64,000 nucleotides of DNA, taken from Sagittula sp. P11. Lineage in GTDB: Bacteria > Pseudomonadota > Alphaproteobacteria > Rhodobacterales > Rhodobacteraceae. Under the pieces are notes generated by a model. The model saw nothing but the letters and a program-made list of their open reading frames with translations, made no database searches and had not been told where the DNA came from. Made by a program: the position numbers and the translations under genes. The stretch spans positions 3,134,001-3,198,000 of the forward strand of contig NZ_CP021913.1 of the NCBI RefSeq assembly GCF_002814095.1, written 5' to 3'. Of this stretch, positions 45,902 through 54,434 are shown piece after piece. Within the stretch, counting starts at the first letter, position 1. Each line of letters opens with the position of its first letter.

Positions 45902-46957
45902 ATGACCGATCTAGCCAAACTCCCCGTCACCGTGATCACCGGCTTCCTCGGCTCCGGCAAGACCACGCTGGTGCGTCACCTGATGCAGAACCCCGGCGGC
46001 CGTCGCCTGGCCGTGGTGGTCAACGAATTCGGCGACGTGGGCGTCGACGGAGAGATCCTGAAGTCGTGCGCCATCCCCGACTGCCCTGCCGAGAACATCA
46101 TGGAACTGGCCAACGGCTGCATCTGCTGCACCGTGGCCGATGACTTCATCCCGACCATCGAGGCGCTGATGGCGCTCGATCCGCGCCCCGACCACATCCT
46201 GATCGAGACCTCGGGCCTCGCCCTGCCGAAGCCGCTGCTGAAGGCCTTCGACTGGCCGGACATCCGTTCGAAGATCACCGTCGACGGCGTGATCGCCCTG
46301 GCCGACGCAGAGGCGGTGGCGGCAGGCCGCTTCGCCCCCGACGTGGCGCGCGTCGACGCGCAGCGTCTGGCCGACGACAGCATCGACCACGAAACGCCGC
46401 TGAGCGAGGTCTTCGAGGATCAGATCTCCTGCGCCGACATCATCCTCCTGACCAAGCCCGACCTCGCCGGTCCCGAAGGCGTGGCGAAGGCCAAGGCGAT
46501 CATCGCCGCCGAGGCGCCGCGCCCGCTGCCGGTGGTCGAGGTCGCCGAGGGCGTGGTGGACCCGCGCGTGATCCTCGGGCTCGAGGCCGCGGCCGAGGAC
46601 GACATGGACGCACGCCCCTCGCATCACGACGATCATGACGACCACGAACACGACGACTTCGAATCGATCGTGGTGGAACTGCCGGAACAGGACACCCCGG
46701 CGCAGCTCGTCGTCGCCATCGAACGGCTCGCGAAGGAACAGAACATCCTGCGGGTGAAGGGCTACGCCGCCGTGAAGGGCAAGCCCATGCGGCTTCTGGT
46801 GCAGGCGGTGGGGGCGCGCGTGCGTCACCAGTACGACCGCCCGTGGAAGCCGGACGAGGCGCGCGTCAGCCGTGTCGTGGTCATCGCGGAACACGACGAC
46901 ATCCGTCCCGACGCCATCCGGTCGGTCCTCGGCGCCACGCCGGTCGCCGCAGAGTGA
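45902..46957 (+). CDS. cobW: CobW, metal-chaperone GTPase
   Basis: 351 residues. GTPase P-loop VITGFLGSGKTTLVRHLM (~10-27), metal-binding CICCTV (~76-81), ILIETSGLALPKPL, LTKPDL and the His/Asp-rich stretch HHDDHDDHEHDDF (~241-253). COG0523 family. In Pseudomonas denitrificans CobW is needed for aerobic B12 synthesis and is thought to deliver cobalt to the CobNST chelatase. cobN follows after 46 bases. Confidence 0.96.
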   Translation: MTDLAKLPVTVITGFLGSGKTTLVRHLMQNPGGRRLAVVVNEFGDVGVDGEILKSCAIPDCPAENIMELANGCICCTVADDFIPTIEALMALDPRPDHILIETSGLALPKPLLKAFDWPDIRSKITVDGVIALADAEAVAAGRFAPDVARVDAQRLADDSIDHETPLSEVFEDQISCADIILLTKPDLAGPEGVAKAKAIIAAEAPRPLPVVEVAEGVVDPRVILGLEAAAEDDMDARPSHHDDHDDHEHDDFESIVVELPEQDTPAQLVVAIERLAKEQNILRVKGYAAVKGKPMRLLVQAVGARVRHQYDRPWKPDEARVSRVVVIAEHDDIRPDAIRSVLGATPVAAE

Positions 46958-47003
46958 CATGAAGTAGGGCGGGGCTCTGCGCCGCCTTCCCCGGGAACCG
47001 CCG

Positions 47004-50000
47004 ATGCACGTCATCTTCCGCGAAAGCCACGGCCTCGACGAGAGCGAGACGCCGCAGGACCTGGGCCAGAGCCCGGCGGACCTCGTCGTCCTGTCGTTCT
47101 CCGACAGCGACCTCGGCGCCTTCGCCGAAGGCTGGCGGCGCGGCGGCGGACCGGAGGGGCGGATGCCCACGCTCCGCCTCGCCAACCTTGCAGCCCTCAG
47201 GCATCCGCTGTCGGTCGACACCTATGTCGAGCAGACGCTGGAGGGCGCGAAGGGCATCCTGATCCGGCTGATCGGCGGCGTGCCCTACTGGTCCTACGGC
47301 TTGCAGCAGGTCTTGGCGCTGGCGCAGCAGAAGGGCATCGCGCTGGCCGTGTTGCCCGCCGACGGGCGCGAGGACAGGCGGCTCGACGAGATGTCGACGC
47401 TGCCGGTGTCCACGCTGCGGCGGCTGGCGCATCTCTGCGACGCGGGGGGCACCGTGGCGGCGCAGGCCGCGCTGGCGCAACTGGCGCTGGCGGCGGGCCT
47501 CTATGCCGGGCCGGTGCGCGGCGCCAAGGGGCTGCCGCCGCTGGGCGCCTGGACGCCCGAACACGGCGTGACCTGCCCGGTGCTGACGCGGGAGCCGGAC
47601 AAGACGCCGCTGGCGGTGGTCTTCTACCGCTCCTACCTCGTCTCCGCCGACCTCGCACCGATCCGAGCGCTTTACGAGGAGTTCGCCGCACGCGGCTTTG
47701 CCGTCACCGCCTTCTTCGTCCCCTCGCTGAAGGCGCCGGAGGCGGCGGGCTGGCTGCGCCGCCAGATCGCGGCGCTGGCCCCGGCGGCCATCGTCAACGC
47801 CACCGCCTTCTCCGGCAAGGGCGCGGACGGCACCTCGCCGCTCGATGCCGCCGACGTGCCGGTCTTCCAGTGCGTGCTGGCCACCTCCGACCGCAAGGCC
47901 TGGGCAGAGGCCGACCGCGGCGTCTCGCCCGCCGATCTCGCCATGCACGTGGTCCTGCCGGAGGTCGACGGCACCATCCTGGGCGAACCCGTCTCCTTCA
48001 AGGAAGCCGGCGCGCGCGACCCCGACCTGCAGTTCGCCCGCGCCGCCCATGCCGCCCATGCCGAAGGCATCGCGGCCCTCGCCGACCGGGTGGTGGCGCG
48101 CCTGTCCCTGGCCCGCCGTACCCCGGCCGAGCGCCGTCCCGCGCTGATCCTCTCGACCTACCCGGGCAAGGACTGGAACATCGGCCACGCCGTGGGCCTC
48201 GATGCGCTGGCCTCCGCCCGCGCGATCCTCGACGACCTGCGCGACGCGGGCCACGACGTGACGGGCGCCCCCGCCGACCTGCCCGCAGCCCTTCTGGCCC
48301 GTACCGAAAGCTGGCCGCTGGCGGAGTACGAAACGGCCCTCGCCAGACTGCCCGCCACCCTGCGCGACGACCTCCATACCGCATGGGGCGCCCCCGACAC
48401 CGACACGCTGGTCCGGGACGGCGCCTTCCGCTTCGCCGCCCTCCGCTGCGGCCGCGCGACCGTGGCGCTCCAGCCCGAACGCGGCACGCCGGAAACCCGC
48501 GACGACGACTATCACGACCTCTCGCGCACGCCCTGTCACGGCTACGTCGCCTTCTACCTCTGGCTGCAACAGCAGTCCGACGCGCTGATCCACATCGGCG
48601 CCCACGGCACGCTGGAATGGCTGCCGGGCAAGTCGGTGGCGCTCTCTGCCGCCTGCTGGCCCAAGGCGCTGACCGGCACACTGCCGGTGATCTACCCCTT
48701 CATCGTCAACGACCCCGGCGAGGCCGCGCAGGCCAAGCGGCGCCTCGGTGCGCTCACCCTCGGCCACGTCCCCCCGCCGCTGCGCGAAAGCGGCACGCCT
48801 GACCGGCTCGCCCGGCTCGAGGCGCTGCTGGACGAATTCTCCAACGCCGACGGTCTCGACCCGCGCCGCCGCGACCGGCTGCAATCCGACATCCGCGACG
48901 AGGCACAGGCGCTGGGGGTGGAGGACGACCTCGGCCTCGACCGCGCAAGCTCCACCGCCGAGGCGATCACCCGCATCGACCGCTTCGTCTGCGACGTGAA
49001 GGAAAGCCAGTTCGGCGAGGGCCTGCACATCTGGGGGCGCAGGGATCCTACGGCGCAAGACCTCCCACACGACCTCACCGGCTCGCCCGCATCCGAACGC
49101 CGCGCCATCCCCGCCGCGCTCGACGGCCGCCGCATCGCGCCGGGGCCCTCCGGCTCGCCCTACCGGGGCCGCCGCGACGTGCTGCCCACGGGCCGCAACC
49201 TCTTCACCACCGACCCCCGCGCCGTGCCGACCCGCGCCGCCCACGCGCAGGGCGTGAAACTGGCGGAGGAGCTGGTGCGCCGCCACCTGCAGGACGAAGG
49301 CGACTGGCCGCGCGGCCTGATCGTCGACCTCTGGGGCTCCGCCACCATGCGCACCGCCGGCGAGGAATTCGCCATGGCGCTGCACCTCCTCGGCGTGAAG
49401 CCGGTCTGGGACAAGGGCTCCGAACGTGTTTCCGGGATAGAGGTGCTGCCCATCGCGGAACTCGACCGCCCGCGCATCGACGTCACCCTCCGCGTCTCCG
49501 GCCTCTTCCGCGACGTCTTCCCGACGCTCTCCGCGCTCTTCTCACAGGCCGTGCGCGCGCTGGCGCAGCGCGACGAGGCGCCCGACTGGAACCCCTTCGC
49601 CGGGCGCGCCGACCTCGCCCGCGTCTATGGCCCCGCGCCGGGCAGCTTCGGCCTGAACATGGGCGCCACGCTCGAGGACTACAGCGACGCGGGCCGCCGC
49701 GCCGCGGGGGAGGCCTGGCTTGCCGCCTCGGCCTTCGCGCTGGACGGCGACGCCGCCACCCGCGATGCGCAGGGCCTCGCCGCCCGCGTCGCCGCCGCCG
49801 ACAGCTTCGTGCACCTGCACGACCTGCCGGAAACCGACCTGCTCCTGGCCATGGACTTCGCCGGGCACGAGGGCGGCTTTGCCGCCGCCCAGCAGGTCAC
49901 CGGAGGCAATGCCGCGCTCTGGCATCTCGACAACACCGACCCCGCCCGCCCGCGCGCCCGCACCCTGACCGAGGAGATCGCCCGCGTCGTGCGCGCCCGC

Positions 50001-50315
50001 GCCGCCAACCCCGCATGGACCCGGGGCATGATGCCCCACGGCTTCCGCGGTGCTGCGGAAATCGCCGCCACGCTCGAACACATGGCGGCCTTCGCGCACC
50101 TGGCCCGGGCGGTCCCCGACCACCTCTTCGACCTCTACCACGACGCCACCCTCGGCGATCCGGAGACCGACGCCTTCCTGCGCGAGGCCAATCCGCAGGC
50201 CCATGCGGCGATGCAGGCGCGTTTCGCGGAACTGCACCGTGCGGGCCTCTGGACCAGCCGCCGCAACTCCATCCTCGCCGACATGGCAACCGGCATCGAA
50301 AGGGCGGCGGAATGA
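47004..50315 (+). CDS. cobN: Cobaltochelatase subunit CobN
   Basis: 1103 residues. The large subunit that binds hydrogenobyrinic acid a,c-diamide and inserts cobalt with the CobS/CobT ATPase (Pseudomonas names), which are not in this window. Family stretches: LILSTYPGKDWNIGHAVGLDA, LIHIGAHGTLEWLPGKSVALS, PTGRNLFTTDPRAVPTRAAH, VDLWGSATMRTAGEEFAMAL and GVKPVWDKGSERVSGIEVLP. Slightly shorter than the ~1250-residue Pseudomonas protein. Stop overlaps the cobG start (ATGA). Confidence 0.96.
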   Translation: MHVIFRESHGLDESETPQDLGQSPADLVVLSFSDSDLGAFAEGWRRGGGPEGRMPTLRLANLAALRHPLSVDTYVEQTLEGAKGILIRLIGGVPYWSYGLQQVLALAQQKGIALAVLPADGREDRRLDEMSTLPVSTLRRLAHLCDAGGTVAAQAALAQLALAAGLYAGPVRGAKGLPPLGAWTPEHGVTCPVLTREPDKTPLAVVFYRSYLVSADLAPIRALYEEFAARGFAVTAFFVPSLKAPEAAGWLRRQIAALAPAAIVNATAFSGKGADGTSPLDAADVPVFQCVLATSDRKAWAEADRGVSPADLAMHVVLPEVDGTILGEPVSFKEAGARDPDLQFARAAHAAHAEGIAALADRVVARLSLARRTPAERRPALILSTYPGKDWNIGHAVGLDALASARAILDDLRDAGHDVTGAPADLPAALLARTESWPLAEYETALARLPATLRDDLHTAWGAPDTDTLVRDGAFRFAALRCGRATVALQPERGTPETRDDDYHDLSRTPCHGYVAFYLWLQQQSDALIHIGAHGTLEWLPGKSVALSAACWPKALTGTLPVIYPFIVNDPGEAAQAKRRLGALTLGHVPPPLRESGTPDRLARLEALLDEFSNADGLDPRRRDRLQSDIRDEAQALGVEDDLGLDRASSTAEAITRIDRFVCDVKESQFGEGLHIWGRRDPTAQDLPHDLTGSPASERRAIPAALDGRRIAPGPSGSPYRGRRDVLPTGRNLFTTDPRAVPTRAAHAQGVKLAEELVRRHLQDEGDWPRGLIVDLWGSATMRTAGEEFAMALHLLGVKPVWDKGSERVSGIEVLPIAELDRPRIDVTLRVSGLFRDVFPTLSALFSQAVRALAQRDEAPDWNPFAGRADLARVYGPAPGSFGLNMGATLEDYSDAGRRAAGEAWLAASAFALDGDAATRDAQGLAARVAAADSFVHLHDLPETDLLLAMDFAGHEGGFAAAQQVTGGNAALWHLDNTDPARPRARTLTEEIARVVRARAANPAWTRGMMPHGFRGAAEIAATLEHMAAFAHLARAVPDHLFDLYHDATLGDPETDAFLREANPQAHAAMQARFAELHRAGLWTSRRNSILADMATGIERAAE

Positions 50316-51495
50316 CAGACGGCTCTGACCCACAGGTGCGCGGCTGGTGCCCCGGCGCGCTCCGGCCCATGGCCTCGGGCGACGGCCTCGTGGTGCGCGT
50401 CCGCCCGCGCTTCGCACGGCTCACGGCGGCGCAGGGGCAGGGGCTCTGCACCCTTGCCCTGCGCTACGGCGACGGCGGGCTGGAAATGACCAACCGCGCC
50501 AACCTGCAGATCTACGGCGTGGCCGCGGCCGATCACCCGGCGCTCCTCGACGGTCTGCGCGCGCTTGATTTGCTCGACGCCGACGAGACGCTCGAAGGCC
50601 GCCGCAACGTCCTCGTGGCCCCGGCCACGTCCCGGGGGACCTCACCCACCGCCTGACAACCGCGCTTTACGCCGCACTTCCGGAGCTGCCTGAGCTTCCG
50701 GCGAAGGTCGGCTTCGCCGTCGACACCGGCCCCGCGCCGGTGCTGACAAACGACCCTGCCGACTTCCGCCTCGAGATGTCGGCGCAGGGCCCGATCCTCC
50801 GCGCCGACGGCACTGACAAGGGCCTGCCCGTCACCGGGGACGAGGCGATCCCGAGGCTGATCGCCCTCGCCACCCTCTTCGCCACGACCCGCACCCCGGG
50901 GCAGCGGCGCGCCCGCGCCTGGACCGCCGCGGGCGGGCTGCCCGAGGCCTGGCAGACCACGCCGCCCCTGTCTTCCCCGCATCCTTCATCTTGGCGGAAA
51001 TACCTCGGGGGTCCGGGGGCAGCGCCCCCGGCGGGTCGGCCCGGCGCCAGCCGGGACGATCCCGAAGGTTATGCCGCCCCCTTCGGCCGGATCGAGGCCA
51101 CGGACCTCGCGGAGCTTCTCACTCGCTCCGGGGCCAACGCGTTCACGGTCACCCCGTGGCGTCTTCTCCTGCTGCACGGCGGCCAGCGCGTCGATCATCC
51201 GGGCTTCATCACCGATCGCGACGATCCGCTGCTGACCGTCTCCGCCTGCCGGGGTGCGCCCTTCTGCCCGCAGGCCACGGTAGAGACCCGCGAACTCGCC
51301 CGGCGCCTCGCCCCCCATGTGCGCGACCTGCATGTCTCGGGCTGCGCCAAGGGCTGCGCCCGTGCCACGCCCGCCTCCGTCACCGTCACCGGACGCGACG
51401 GCGCCTATGACCTCGGTCAGGGTTGCGCAGGCGAGACCCCCCGGCTATCCGGCCTCACCGCCGACGCCCTCATCCAGGACCTCACCCGCCCATGA
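50312..51495 (+). pseudogene. cobG: Precorrin-3B synthase CobG, frameshifted and carrying a repeat insertion
   Basis: CobG oxidises precorrin-3A in the aerobic pathway. The N-terminal part (GWCPGALRPMASGDGLVVRVRPR, LTNRANLQIYGV-like region) runs in one frame to a TGA at 50654-50656. From about 50638 the homology continues in the neighbouring frame (GDLTHRLTTALYAALPELP ... AKVGFAVDTGPAPVL) to TGA 51493-51495. One missing base in TCCCGGGGGAC (50629-50640) explains the break. The C-terminal 4Fe-4S/sirohaem ligands are intact: SACRGAPFCPQA and SGCAKGCA. A composite repeat at 50981-51060 is translated in frame as a ~28-residue insert (PSSWRKYLGGPG...). Sequencing error, real mutation or recoding cannot be separated here. 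Confidence 0.85.
50981..51060 (+). repeat. Composite palindromic repeat inside the cobG reading frame
   Basis: Box CCTTCATCTTGGCGGAAATA, hairpin GGGGGTCCGGGGGCAGCGCC, then CGGGTCGGCCCGGCGCCAGC. The insert does not interrupt the frame and encodes a basic Gly/Pro-rich peptide between two conserved CobG regions (AWQTTP and APFGRIEA). Confidence 0.85.
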
Positions 51496-52121
51496 CCTAC
51501 CAGTACGAAACCGACGGGGCTGCGATCTACCGGCAGTCCTTCGCCACCATCCGGGCCGAGGCCGACCTCGCCGCCTTCGGTCCCGACGAGGAACAGATCG
51601 CCGTCCGCATGATCCACGCCGCCGGCATGGTGGGTCTGGAACGGCACATCCGCTTCTCCCCCGGTTTCGCCGCTGCCGCCCGCACGGCGCTGGAAAACGG
51701 CGCGCCGATCCTCTGCGACGCGCGCATGGTCTCCGAGGGCATCACCCGCAAGCGCCTGCCCGCCGACAACGCCATCGTCTGCACCCTGCACGACCCGGAC
51801 GTGCCGGCGCTGGCGGCCAGCATGTCCAACACCCGCTCGGCGGCGGCGCTGGAGCTCTGGCGCCCGCACCTCGGCGGCGCGCTGGTGGCCATCGGCAACG
51901 CGCCCACCGCGCTCTTCCACCTCCTGAACATGCTCGAGGACCCGGACTGCCCGCGCCCCGCCGCCATCGTCGGCTGCCCCGTGGGTTTCGTCGGCGCGGT
52001 GGAATCGAAGGACGCGCTCTGGGCCGACCAGCCCGTGCCCTGCTGCATCGTCGAAGGACGCCTCGGCGGCAGCGCGATCACCGTCGCCGCCGTCAACGCC
52101 ATCGCGAGCCGCGCCGAATGA
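51492..52121 (+). CDS. cobH: Precorrin-8X methylmutase
   Basis: 209 residues. CobH moves the methyl group from C11 to C12, giving hydrogenobyrinic acid. The catalytic His is in RMIHAAGMVGL (~42); ILCDARMVSEGITRKRLP, SNTRSAAALELW and GCPVGFVGAVESK are standard. ATGA-coupled to cobG and cobI. Confidence 0.96.
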   Translation: MTYQYETDGAAIYRQSFATIRAEADLAAFGPDEEQIAVRMIHAAGMVGLERHIRFSPGFAAAARTALENGAPILCDARMVSEGITRKRLPADNAIVCTLHDPDVPALAASMSNTRSAAALELWRPHLGGALVAIGNAPTALFHLLNMLEDPDCPRPAAIVGCPVGFVGAVESKDALWADQPVPCCIVEGRLGGSAITVAAVNAIASRAE

Positions 52122-52852
52122 CCGCGCAGCACGGCACCCTCTACGGCGTGGGCCTGGGCCCCGGCGCCGCGGACCTGATGACGGTGCGCGCCGACCGGCT
52201 CATCGCGAACGCCCGCCACGTCGCCTACTTCCGCAAGGCCGGGCGCAACGGCCACGCGCTGACCATCGCCGGGCCGCTCCTGCCGAAGGACGCGATCCAC
52301 TTCCCGATGGAATACCCCGTAACCACCGAGATCCCCCTCCAGGACCCGCGCTACAACGAGACCCTGTCGGAGTTCTACGCGCAGGTGACCATGCACCTCC
52401 GCCAGCTCCTCCTCTCGGGCGAGGACGTGGTGGTGCTCTGCGAGGGCGACCCGTTCTTCTACGGCTCCTTCATGCACCTCTACGAACGGCTGAAGGACAC
52501 CGTCCGGGTCGAGGTCGTGCCCGCCGTCACCGGCATGTCCGCCGCCTGGACCGCCTCCGGCGCGCCGATCACCTGGGGCGACGACGTGCTGACCGTGCTG
52601 ATGGGCACGCTGCCGTCAGAAACCCTGATCCAGCGGATGACCGACGCCGACGCCATCGTGGTGATGAAGATCGGCCGCAACATCGGCAAGATCCGCCACG
52701 CCCTGCGCGAGGCGGGCAAGTACGACCGCGCCTGGCTGGTGGAATACGCAGCCCAGGAGGGCCAGACCGTCCAGCGCCTGTCAGAGGCCGAGGACCGCGT
52801 CACCCCCTATTTCTCCATCGTCCTCGTGCACGGGCAGGGGCGCCGCCCATGA
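52118..52852 (+). CDS. cobI: Precorrin-2 C20-methyltransferase
   Basis: 244 residues, SAM-dependent tetrapyrrole methylase fold: GVGLGPGAADLMTVRA at the N-terminus, VVVLCEGDPFFYGSFMHLYERL (~102-123) and VEVVPAVTGMSAAWTASGAPI. It makes precorrin-3A, the substrate of CobG. Coupled by ATGA at both ends. Confidence 0.95.
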   Translation: MTAQHGTLYGVGLGPGAADLMTVRADRLIANARHVAYFRKAGRNGHALTIAGPLLPKDAIHFPMEYPVTTEIPLQDPRYNETLSEFYAQVTMHLRQLLLSGEDVVVLCEGDPFFYGSFMHLYERLKDTVRVEVVPAVTGMSAAWTASGAPITWGDDVLTVLMGTLPSETLIQRMTDADAIVVMKIGRNIGKIRHALREAGKYDRAWLVEYAAQEGQTVQRLSEAEDRVTPYFSIVLVHGQGRRP

Positions 52853-53607
52853 CCGGCGCCGCCGCAGGCTGGGTGAAGATCGTGGGCCTCGGCCCCGGTG
52901 CCGACAGCCTCGTCACGCCCGAGGCGCAGGCCGTTCTGGCCGAGGCCACCGATGTGGTGGGCTACATCCCCTACGTGGCCCGCGTCGCCGACCGCCCCGG
53001 CCTGACGAAACACGCCTCCGACAACCGGGTGGAGATCGACCGCTCGCAGCACGCGCTGTCCATGGCCGCCGAGGGGCACCGCGTCGCGGTGGTCTCCTCC
53101 GGCGATCCCGGCGTCTTCGCCATGGCGTCCGCCGTGTTCGAGGCGCTCGAAGACGGGCCCGACGCGTGGAAGGCCCTGCACATCGAGGTCATTCCCGGCA
53201 TCACCGCCAGCCTCGCCGCCGCCGCCCGCGCGGGCGCGCCGCTGGGCCACGACTTCTGCACCATCAACCTCTCGGACAACCTCAAGCCCTGGGCGCTGAT
53301 CGAGAAGCGCCTGCGCCTCGCGGTGGAGGCGGACTTTGCCATGGCGTTCTACAATCCGCGCTCGAAATCGAGGCCCGAGGGCTTTGCCCGCGTGCTCGAC
53401 CTCCTGCGCGAGACCTGCGAACCCGGACGCCTCATGATCTTCGCCCGCGCCGTATCGGCCCCGGACGAGACGCTGAATGTCGTGCCGCTCTCCGACGCGA
53501 CGCCGGACATGGCCGACATGCGCACCATGGTCATCGTCGGCTCTTCGCTGACCCGCCGCATCGCGGGCACGCCGCACGTCTACACCCCGAGGTTTGTCGC
53601 GGAATGA
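52849..53607 (+). CDS. cobJ: Precorrin-3B C17-methyltransferase
   Basis: 252 residues. Motifs: VGLGPGADSLVTPEAQAVL, GYIPYVARV, VVSSGDPGVFAMASAVFEAL, IPGITASLAAAARAGAPLGHDF and MAFYNPRSKSRP. It contracts the ring after CobG oxidation. The stop overlaps an ATG (53604) whose frame stays open across the antisense cobK gene to 54440, past the cobL start. Confidence 0.95.
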   Translation: MTGAAAGWVKIVGLGPGADSLVTPEAQAVLAEATDVVGYIPYVARVADRPGLTKHASDNRVEIDRSQHALSMAAEGHRVAVVSSGDPGVFAMASAVFEALEDGPDAWKALHIEVIPGITASLAAAARAGAPLGHDFCTINLSDNLKPWALIEKRLRLAVEADFAMAFYNPRSKSRPEGFARVLDLLRETCEPGRLMIFARAVSAPDETLNVVPLSDATPDMADMRTMVIVGSSLTRRIAGTPHVYTPRFVAE

Positions 53608-53705
53608 CCCCTGCCGCCGATCACCCGCCGCACCCCCCGTGCGGCCCTGCCGCAGGGCAGCGCGCGGCGGTCGGCCTCAGGACCCGCTCGGGCGCGGTGC
53701 GGCTT

Positions 53706-54434
53706 TCAGCCCAGCCAGTCCAGCACGGCCTGCACGTCATGCGCCTCTCTCCGGTCGGGCAGGGCGGGGCGGTCGATCATGATCACCTCCAGCCCCAGCG
53801 CCCGCGCCGCGTCAATCTTCGCCCGCGCTCCGGTGCCGCCCGCGTTCTTCGACACCACCAGACCGATCCCGTTGTCGCGCATCAGGGCAAGGTCGTCCTC
53901 CAGCGTGAACGGCCCGCGGTCGATCACCGCGTGGCTGTCGGGGAAGGGCAGGGCCTCCTTCGGCGGATCGACGAGGCGCAGAAGGTAGAAGTGCTGCGGG
54001 TTCGGCGCGAACTCCGCCAGGTGCATCCGGCCCACCGCCAGCATGACACGCGTCGCGGGACGGTCGAGCGCGGCAACCGCGCCAGCGATGTCCGGCACCC
54101 GGGTCCAGCGGTCGCCCTCCTGCGGCTGCCAGGGCGCTCTGGTCAGGGCGATCAGCGGCGTGCCGGTCATCTCGCAGGCGGCCACGGCATTGGCGCTCAT
54201 CTGCGCGGCAAAGGGGTGGGTTGCGTCGACGACATGCGTCACGCCCTCCTCGCGGATGTGGCGCGCCAGCCCTTCGGCACCGCCAAAGCCGCCGACGCGC
54301 TGCGGCAGCGGCTGGCGCACCGGGCGCTCCACCCGTCCCGCAAACGAGATCGTGCCATGAATGCCCTCGTCCGCAAGACGGCGGCACAGTGCGGTGGCTT
54401 CCGTCGTGCCGCCAAGGATGAGAAGGTTGGGCAT
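53706..54434 (-). CDS. cobK: Precorrin-6A reductase
   Basis: 242 residues. NADPH-dependent: N-terminal LLILGGTTEATALCRRLAD, VVDATHPFAAQMSANAV (~74-90), YLLRLVDPP and VSKNAGGTGARAKIDAARAL. It is the only minus-strand gene inside the plus-strand cobN-cobF block. Its start (54434) shares the CATG with the cobL start (54433). No intergenic space exists for a promoter of its own, so it must be transcribed from inside cobL. Confidence 0.95.
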   Translation of the reverse strand: MPNLLILGGTTEATALCRRLADEGIHGTISFAGRVERPVRQPLPQRVGGFGGAEGLARHIREEGVTHVVDATHPFAAQMSANAVAACEMTGTPLIALTRAPWQPQEGDRWTRVPDIAGAVAALDRPATRVMLAVGRMHLAEFAPNPQHFYLLRLVDPPKEALPFPDSHAVIDRGPFTLEDDLALMRDNGIGLVVSKNAGGTGARAKIDAARALGLEVIMIDRPALPDRREAHDVQAVLDWLG

